A stretch of 64,000 bases of DNA from Mytilus galloprovincialis (Eukaryota > Mollusca > Bivalvia > Mytilida > Mytilidae). The stretch lies in NCBI RefSeq assembly GCF_965363235.1, contig NC_134847.1, positions 72,918,268 through 72,982,267 on the forward strand, written 5' to 3'. Below the pieces are notes generated by a model. The model was not told the DNA's origin, did no database searches, and worked only from the letters and a program-made list of their open reading frames with translations. Shown in pieces: positions 57,291 through 64,000 of this stretch (its first letter is position 1; each line of letters starts with the position of its first letter). Position numbers and translations under genes: made by a program.

Positions 57291-58146
57291 ACCAACATTA
57301 AAATCTCCATCAGGCATACTTTGCATGTCAACTTGCCAAATGACATGAGTTAAATTCCTTTTACAAAAAAGGTTTAACTACGACTTCCTTTGTCCGACAT
57401 TTGCGATGAAGCTCACATTCTTCACAAACAAATTTATACAAATTGATGGCGTTAAAAGTCACATTTTCATATTTCTGCAATTAAGTGTTCGAATACATAT
57501 GCCTTCGGTAAGTCATAATTTGTAAAAGTAAATCACTATGGGTCAAAATACGGTCTTGAAAACAGAGTACAAGTTTTTAAAACATTTATTAGATTTCATA
57601 AACCTACCTGAATTTTTACCAAATTTTGACAGAAGCTTCTTACAGAACTAGTCAAAAGATAGTATTTAGAGGAAAATTTTACTATGATAATTTTGTTCCT
57701 CGTTGCTGTTTCATGGGGCCTGCGACTCGCAGCAAAATAATGCGAGTGACTGGGTTCTGCGAAACCCTTACAAATTTGATAGCTGAATACATCGGTTACC
57801 CATCTCCAGCTAGAGGTTAAATTAAAGGTCAAATGAATATATATGTATTCAATGAGGCCCAATTATTAACTTGGAAGTGCACAACTCATCAACCATGTTT
57901 CTCAGCTTATTCAACAAAATGGAAACAGATAGGCTGCTGAAAGTGAAATATAATTTCACTATTATAACCCTTTCATTAATGATTTAACAACAACAAAAAT
58001 CATATTTTTTTTAAATATCCTAACTAATGCACCTATAGCAAAAAGATACATTTAAGGCTGATCACTTTTTAAGAGTACTCACTGATTTTCTAGTTAGTAT
58101 AACAATACCTTTTGATCAGTTGACCATATTACAACATTGTTTTAAC

Positions 58147-58300
58147 AGTTAGTAAATAGGTGTAAAAATTCATTTTAAAATTAGTAATTACTGGGCCATT
58201 TTAGGAATTACATGTATTTACTAAGTGCATCTGGTATTACAAGTAATTCCTAAATTTTAGTAATTACATGTAATTCCTAATTTCACCTATTTACTGTAAC
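58147..58300. mobile_element. Small MITE, about 150 bp
   Basis: Perfect 12-bp inverted ends AGTAAATAGGTG (58151-58162) and CACCTATTTACT (58284-58295). The interior repeats TAATTACATGTAATTCCTAA in both orientations, so the whole element can fold. Confidence 0.7.
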
Positions 58301-58462
58301 ATATACATATATGACAAATATGACAGAATACAGAGAACAATTAAATAAATTAAATAATGCAGAAATAACTTATAATAATATGAATAATATATTAACTGAT
58401 CATTTGCAATCTTAGTTTCCATGCAGCTTTATGATAATTACATAGATTTTTAGTTAAGCTTT

Positions 58463-58860
58463 TTAACCCAGCTTGTAAAGAAAAATTAGCTTTCGTGTAT
58501 TTGGCCATAAACAATAATACTTTGGCAAAAAATTACATCTACGTGTTCTATACGCAGAACAAATCAACACAAAATGATATTCATCTTCAATATTATTCAT
58601 TTTACAACATCTACAAATACGATTGTCTCTAGGAATATTGTCATAGCGACCTGTTTCTAAATATAATTTCAAACTTCCACTACGTATTTTGTAAGTATAT
58701 TGGTATTAAAATCACTAGTATTGTAAATAATTCTCCAAACAAAAATCTAGTTTGAAACATTTATAGATAGACAGTTTTTCACAAGCATTAATATTAGCAT
58801 ACCAGCTTTGATAGTGTTGATCGTTGATACGTGATTTAATAAGGTCGAATGACACAAGAC
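58463..58860 (-). pseudogene. LINE reverse-transcriptase C-terminal fragment 1
   Basis: A decayed 3' piece of a non-LTR retrotransposon. The best frame reads LYLETGRYDN, then CRCC...EDEYHFVLICSAY, the Cys/His end region common to many LINE proteins. Two adjacent stops (TAG TGA) near 58722 and at least one frame change separate it from the upstream part (LIKSRINDQHYQSWYAN). Confidence 0.6.
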
Positions 58861-59018
58861 AAGAGACAAGACAAATACTATATTAAAGTCTCATCACTTG
58901 TTACATATAAAATATACAGCTTTTTAAAACACAAATTAACAACAAGAGCCACTCTATAAAGAGTTATGAGAGACTATAAAACAATTTTTCTTAACTTATA
59001 ATACAAATACAACTTAAG

Positions 59019-59706
59019 TCAACTATCATGAATAAAAAATACATTTTCGTTTTTTTTTTTAAATTTCATAGCAGATTTTGGCAGTAAAAATACCATATTT
59101 TCATTTGTAAAAAGAAATATAAATTTCTCATTATCAAACATATGTAAAAAATTCTCATCAACAATACTAGCATGGTTAAAAATAACATTACGAATATCTG
59201 AATATACAGGACAGTTTAACAAAACATGTTTTTCATCTTCAACGTCATCAGTACAGTTAAAACATAATCTATTTTCAATATCAATATTCTCATAACGACC
59301 AGTTTCAATTCTGATGGGTGCTACCCCACATCTAAATTTTGCTAAAGCACTCCTGTATCTACCTGGTATATTAAAAATTAAATAATTTTCTACACCATAT
59401 ACATTTTTGAACATTCTATATGTACGTAATTTATTTTTATCATCTGACATAATCTTGTCATACCATTCTTCCTTAAATTTTGCAAAACATACATTTTCAA
59501 TATTCTTAACTAAATCCTTGTTCAAAATAAATTTATGTGACCCAGGTTTATCCATATATAATTTAAACCTAAACTAAACAAATTAAGGTCTCTTACATTG
59601 GATGCCCAATTTGTTTTGCCATTAGTAGGATCAATACATAAAACTTTATATACATCATACACAATATTTGGTTGGTCCTTAATTAAATGCAACCAATATT
59701 TAACAA
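59019..59706 (-). pseudogene. LINE reverse-transcriptase C-terminal fragment 2
   Basis: 178 codons are open (59019-59555), with RFRCG-like AKFRCGVAPIRIETGRYENI, CFNC...EDEKHVLLNCPVYSD. A frame change near 59550 joins it to upstream WASNVRDLNLFSLGLNYIW in another frame. The two fragments share the ETGRY...C..C...EDE.H motif but belong to different families. Both are 5'-truncated, same strand. Confidence 0.65.
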
Positions 59707-59928
59707 TTCTATATTATTTTGAAATTGTGTAGTTTGATATCAAGAGTGAGAAATCTATACTGTACTTGTTATGATGTCTCTGTCACGGGCCAGTGGGTCA
59801 TATTCGTCTAATTTTATTATTTGATTAATTGTCTTAATTATACAACACTGTGTAATAGTTATCAAATCAGTTTTTTTTTCTTTCAATAATGCTATGAAGA
59901 GTAAATAAAGATATTATTTTGTTTACAG

Positions 59929-62181
59929 ATGTGTATTTGCATTGTTCTTATACTTTTACCTGATGAAAGTAAAGCAATATTGGAGAGTACACAAAACACT
60001 GGCTGGCAAAACTGGACACACGAAAGTGTCGTTTCAACCCAATGGATTTGTCCTAAATCTTGTAAAGAATTAGGAAAGGAAACCAACATTGTCAAATGTT
60101 GTTTCTATTTCGCAAAACCTTACTGGGATTTACATTTGTGGCACCATGTTGTTGGAATGCTTCATGTAGAATATTTAAGTCGAAATGGAAAAGCAGTTCT
60201 GTATAATACCAACTTTAACACAAGTTCATTTTCGTTTTATGAGGTCGTACATCCAAACGGATTTCTTTCAAGAATGCCATTAAATATTTGCACATTTAAA
60301 ACAATAGTACACCTAGATTTTTCCGACAATGATATAGCGCAAATAATAAACTTGCAATGTCTACATAAATTAGACAAACTTATCTTAAAGGGAAACAAGA
60401 TCACATCGGTAAATAATTCAACTTTGACAGGAATGAAATATTTGAGGTTTGTTGATCTCTCTCACAATAGAATAGGCCATATAGACCCACTATCATTTTC
60501 TATAAAACCAGGTAGTTTAATGCATGTGTATTTGTCCTATAACAAACTGACATCTGTTGATATTACAATTGCAATTTTGGAGAAGTTTTTTGCTCTTATA
60601 GATTATTCCCATAACCAAATCAAACATTTCAATAACGAACTTAACTGGAAATGTTGCAAACAAGTAAATGTTACTGGCGGATTTATTAACTTGCAATATA
60701 ATAACTTCACATATTTTCCAAATTTAACAGAAGTAGGTTTTCGTGATGTACTTTCTACAGCTAAATTGGCAAGTAATCATGGATTTGACATTAGGAATAA
60801 TTTATGGAGTTGTGACTGTTTCTTCTTTCCGTTTTTAAACAAAGCTTTAGAATATTTTCATTACTATCCGAAATTAACTGATCAGTACAATGCCAAGTGC
60901 AGAGAGCCAACATATTTGACAAATTATTCGGTAATTGATTTTAAAGATAAGTACGACTTACTAATATGCAATCTGAGCATGTCAGATAAATGTCCAACTG
61001 GTTGTGATTGTTTTTATCAACCGTCACAAGATAGAACAGTAGTTAATTGTTCTGGAATTAACCTGCACTTTTTAGAGGTAATGCCCGACTTCGACAATCT
61101 TGAGATAGATTTATCGAAGAACAATTTAGACTCAAAATGGAGCGACATTGATTATCTCAAACGTGTTAGGAAATTAGATTTATCAAATAACAAACTGTCG
61201 GACATAGATTTCACAGCTTTCAATGCAGAAAAACTGACTTCGCTGATTTTGCTGAACAACCCCATTGTGTCAATAAACAGATCAATTGAAAATCTAGAAC
61301 CATGTGTCACTCAGATTGGAAACATTTCTATCGATTGTGATTGTAATTCAATGTGGATGAAAAGATGGATGGATAAACAAATAAATCAAGGTTGTTATTT
61401 TGGAAAGGAAATTCTTTGCAAGATAGGCTCTAAATATATAGCACCTAGCAATTTGACCAGGGACCAAGTGTGCCCTGAAGAAGATAATGGTTTCAAATCT
61501 ACATTTTACAGTTTTATTTTTGCATTAATGTCAACTCACGCAGTTGTCATTTCACTTTTGTGTTTCAAATTCCGATATGAAATTTTCTTAATTTATCGTA
61601 AAAAATGGTTGAAATTTAACAAAAGTTATGAAAATTTTTCAGATGATCTTACATATGATGCATACTTTTCTTTTGACGGAGAAATATACGAATTGAGACT
61701 GTGGATGAGTAAAATTCTACTTCGATATCTAGAGAAAAGGGGCTATAAGGTATTCTATCCATTGAGAGATTGTATTGTGGGATACCCAAGAGAAGAAGAC
61801 ATTTGTCGGAAAATTTCCCAGAGTGCAACATTCATAGTGTTTTTAAGCCAGAGCTTTTTAGATTCCCCAAATTTAAGATCAGAGTGGAAATATGTTTGGC
61901 ATTCCTATAAGGAAAATAAATATAAACAACTTATAGTTATCAACTTCGATGATATGGAACCGATACATGTTGAGGACGATAGAATGAGGGCATTTGTAAG
62001 ACTCAGTTATTATTTCGAATTTTTCAATACAAATAGTAAGCTGTTGTCAGATATCGAAAAACAACTTTTTTGTCGAAAACTTAAAACCAAAAGAAATCGT
62101 ATCCACCCTGGACCATATAAAGGATTATATAAAATATGCAGTGAAATTAAGAATCCACAGCAGATAATAAAACCGAAATAA
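59929..62181 (+). CDS. Toll-like receptor 2 (750 aa, intronless), paralogue of TLR 1
   Basis: Same architecture as its neighbour: LRRs at about 125-290, LRRCT (C295, C297, C324, C347), LRRNT (C355, C359, C361, C374), LRRs at 385-455, LRRCT (C470, C472, C489, C497, C515), a membrane span at about 527-547, and TIR from 576 with box 2 RDCIVG (613-618), again without the BB-loop proline. The ectodomain is clearly diverged from TLR 1, with many substitutions and small indels, while the TIR and tail differ at about seven residues in 172. The ATG matching the TLR 1 start is AAG here. The first usable ATG is seven codons later, where TLR 1 has GTG, and leaves a short signal peptide (CICIVLILL). An upstream exon spliced at TTTTGTTTACAG would solve this and cannot be excluded. 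Confidence 0.88.
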   Translation: MCICIVLILLPDESKAILESTQNTGWQNWTHESVVSTQWICPKSCKELGKETNIVKCCFYFAKPYWDLHLWHHVVGMLHVEYLSRNGKAVLYNTNFNTSSFSFYEVVHPNGFLSRMPLNICTFKTIVHLDFSDNDIAQIINLQCLHKLDKLILKGNKITSVNNSTLTGMKYLRFVDLSHNRIGHIDPLSFSIKPGSLMHVYLSYNKLTSVDITIAILEKFFALIDYSHNQIKHFNNELNWKCCKQVNVTGGFINLQYNNFTYFPNLTEVGFRDVLSTAKLASNHGFDIRNNLWSCDCFFFPFLNKALEYFHYYPKLTDQYNAKCREPTYLTNYSVIDFKDKYDLLICNLSMSDKCPTGCDCFYQPSQDRTVVNCSGINLHFLEVMPDFDNLEIDLSKNNLDSKWSDIDYLKRVRKLDLSNNKLSDIDFTAFNAEKLTSLILLNNPIVSINRSIENLEPCVTQIGNISIDCDCNSMWMKRWMDKQINQGCYFGKEILCKIGSKYIAPSNLTRDQVCPEEDNGFKSTFYSFIFALMSTHAVVISLLCFKFRYEIFLIYRKKWLKFNKSYENFSDDLTYDAYFSFDGEIYELRLWMSKILLRYLEKRGYKVFYPLRDCIVGYPREEDICRKISQSATFIVFLSQSFLDSPNLRSEWKYVWHSYKENKYKQLIVINFDDMEPIHVEDDRMRAFVRLSYYFEFFNTNSKLLSDIEKQLFCRKLKTKRNRIHPGPYKGLYKICSEIKNPQQIIKPK

Positions 62182-64000
62182 AACTTTTGCTATTAGTGTT
62201 TGAATTGTGTAACAATCAGATAGTGGAAAACAAGTTTTAAAGCGTCGACGAAGCCTTGGTAGTAATAGACTATACAGAAAAAATAGAAATCACCAAGAGC
62301 CATAGAAAGTTCTTAACGTATTTGGAAGCAGTAGCTAACTTTGAAATTTAAAATATAATGATAAATTTGAAATAATCTTTTTATTTTGGATGTTTATTAC
62401 ATATACCTGTGTCGAAAAGACAACAACCGACCAATGAGAAATAAGCAGTCGAAGGTAACTAATTGGTCTTTAACACAGCGTGAAAATCCCGCAACCAGAC
62501 AGGCTTCAGCTTGTCCCTTAAAATGTATACTGTTTGTATCTGATGAGTTAAGCTTTTTCATCTGATTTTTATAGTTCGTTCTGATGTTTTTCTTTAACAC
62601 CACTGTCCCAGGTTAGGGGGAGGGGAGGGTCCCGCTAACATGTTTAACCCCGCCACATTCTATATATGTGTACCTGTCCCAAGTCAGGAGTCTGTAATTC
62701 AGTGGTTGTTGTTTGTTGATGTGTTGCATATTTGTTTTTCGTTCATTGGTTGCGCATAAATTGGGCATTTAGTTTTCTCGTTTGAATTGTTTTACACCTG
62801 TCATTTCGGAGCCTTTAATGGCTGACCATGCGGTATGAGCTTTGCTCATTGTTTAAGGCCGTACGGTGACCTATAGTTGTTAATTTCTGTGTCATTTGGT
62901 CTCTTGTGGAGAGTTGTCTCATTGGCAATCATACCACATTTTCTTTTTTATAGTTCAGCAAAATGGACGTCACACTTAACATTGAAACATACAAATGAAC
63001 CAAAATTAAAATTTAAAAAACCATATCAGACTAACCAAGGCCAGAGGTAAAGAAGTTCTGACTTGGGACAGGCACACATATGATGTATGTTTATAGCATT
63101 GGAAAAGAAAGGATATTCATATTACGTAAATCTCAGCCTTGATGACACAAAATCACTACATGCCATTCAAAAACCCAAATCATATGCCTATTTAGTTTAT
63201 TGCTGTTATTCATCTTAAAATTACAATAAGCCTTTATACAATAATGAGCACCAGATGGAATAAATAGTACTTTGTAGAAGTTATAATACAAACATACAGA
63301 ATTAAAACATTCACAAAATAGATTTAATATGCCATTAGACTGTTCTTTTGTATTGTAACCGGGAGACTGGCTACTGAAATGACAATGATCGACCGTTGCT
63401 AAAATTGGCGAGGCCAACGTTAGACAATGAAATGACTCAGAGACAGTCACTCGCATGAAAATACTTCAAACTCCACACAAGTCTTATGAAGTAGTTACCA
63501 TTTATTGATTTCAGGATGCAATTCGTGTAATTTAACAAATAGGCAGACGTTGTCAGTCGATTGTCTGGTTACTAAGTGACTACTTCAGAATACATATATC
63601 TTGACTGTATAAGTTTTGTGTATAATGTAGCTGTGCTATTTGCGCAGTCAAATTGCATTGACCGTATAATCATTTTTGTCATTTCTGATGTACAGTCACT
63701 GTCCGCATGCATATAAGGCTCTCCTTATTTATGACATTGACATTATTCTTTTCCGTTGATTTTATTTCGCATACATGTAGCAATGTTGTCAACTTAAGTT
63801 ACCCCTTGATCAGCAAATGCATGACATTGATAGTTCTAATATGATGTATTACATTTCAATTGTTCTCTTGTCGTCGTTTATGGATGTTAGCACCCCTTAC
63901 AAGAAAGTAGTTTTACATCACAACATGAATAAAACTGTAAGAATCAGTTAAAAAGGAATTGACTCGTCTGATAGGACGGGGCACAAAAAATTAATAACTA
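62182..64000. other. Duplicated non-coding DNA downstream of TLR gene 2
   Basis: It aligns with 49909-51300 apart from the 420-bp insertion and a roughly 40-bp indel near 63840. It includes the block B copy of the 50127-50440 repeat (about 62400-62530 and 62951-63080). Confidence 0.6.
62531..62950 (+). repeat. 420-bp mussel repeat inserted in block B
   Basis: It sits between GTATAC and TAGTTCAGCAAAAT, which are adjacent in block A. Contains CCTGTCCCAAGTCAGGAG and ends with TGTGGAGAGTTGTCTCATTG, then ATACCACAT and a T-rich tail. The same 3' block occurs at 37300-37470. Confidence 0.65.

Larger units (their letters stand above)
57291..59755. other. 2.5-kb insertion in block B carrying LINE remnants
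   Basis: Absent from block A, where TAGTTTTAGAATAACCAA runs soon into the TLR upstream region. The left third (57291-58140) is AT-rich and unrecognised. A MITE and two LINE fragments fill the rest. The edges are approximate. Confidence 0.65.
54020..64000. repeat. Segmental duplication, block B (cut by window end)
   Basis: Second copy of block A, still aligning at base 64000. Relative to A it has gained 54176-54387, 54499-55106, about 57291-59755 and 62531-62950, and lacks the 3.2-kb element. Confidence 0.85.

Noticed and set aside
57596-57862. 88-codon frame in the block B insertion
   Set aside because: It overlaps another frame on the opposite strand, has no motif and no splice support.

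Overview
The window looks like nuclear DNA of a mytilid bivalve, most likely a Mytilus mussel. It is AT-rich, its genes have introns, and it carries several repeat families that I recognise from memory as abundant in mussels. It also holds protostome-style Toll-like receptor genes and a SUEL/rhamnose-binding-lectin exon. No rRNA, tRNA, CRISPR or bacterial feature was seen, and no LTR retroelement or virus-derived gene was recognised.

Region 1 (1-20588) is the most striking part. A Mutator-like DNA transposon (MULE) has been amplified into five head-to-tail units of exactly 4071 bp. Each unit carries a two-exon transposase gene (671 aa after removal of a 409-bp intron). It also carries a convergent gene for an I-PpoI-like His-Me finger (homing-type) endonuclease, a right terminal inverted repeat (TIR) of about 229 bp, and a 218-bp spacer that looks like captured flanking DNA. 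Only the first unit has a left TIR, so the array has one left end and five right ends. The unit junctions share a 20-bp homology. The layout, with two convergent genes each starting just inside a long TIR, recalls maize MuDR (mudrA/mudrB), but here a nuclease sits in the mudrB position.

Region 2 (20589-34000) is dominated by mobile elements. It starts with an intact 3744-bp R2-superclade LINE (1135-aa protein, minus strand) placed directly against a 565-bp copy of its own 3' end. Next come an orphan SUEL-lectin exon, a 363-bp mussel tandem repeat, and three copies of a MITE with GGGGACG termini. The region closes with a TA-flanked MITE nested in an older repeat and a foldback-like element whose inverted ends are arrays of a short repeat.

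Region 3 (34301-39417) is a five-exon gene for a 386-aa protein that I do not recognise. Its exon phases all agree, and its C-terminal half faintly resembles a restriction-endonuclease-like fold. About 2 kb without a gene follows.

Region 4 (41760-64000) is a tandem segmental duplication. Block A (about 41760-51300) and block B (about 54020 to beyond the window) each carry one intronless Toll-like receptor gene, of 767 and 750 aa. The two receptors differ in the ectodomain but are nearly identical in the TIR domain. Both lack the proline of the BB-loop motif. Insertions present in only one block can be read against the empty site in the other, which gives clean ends and target duplications for several repeats.
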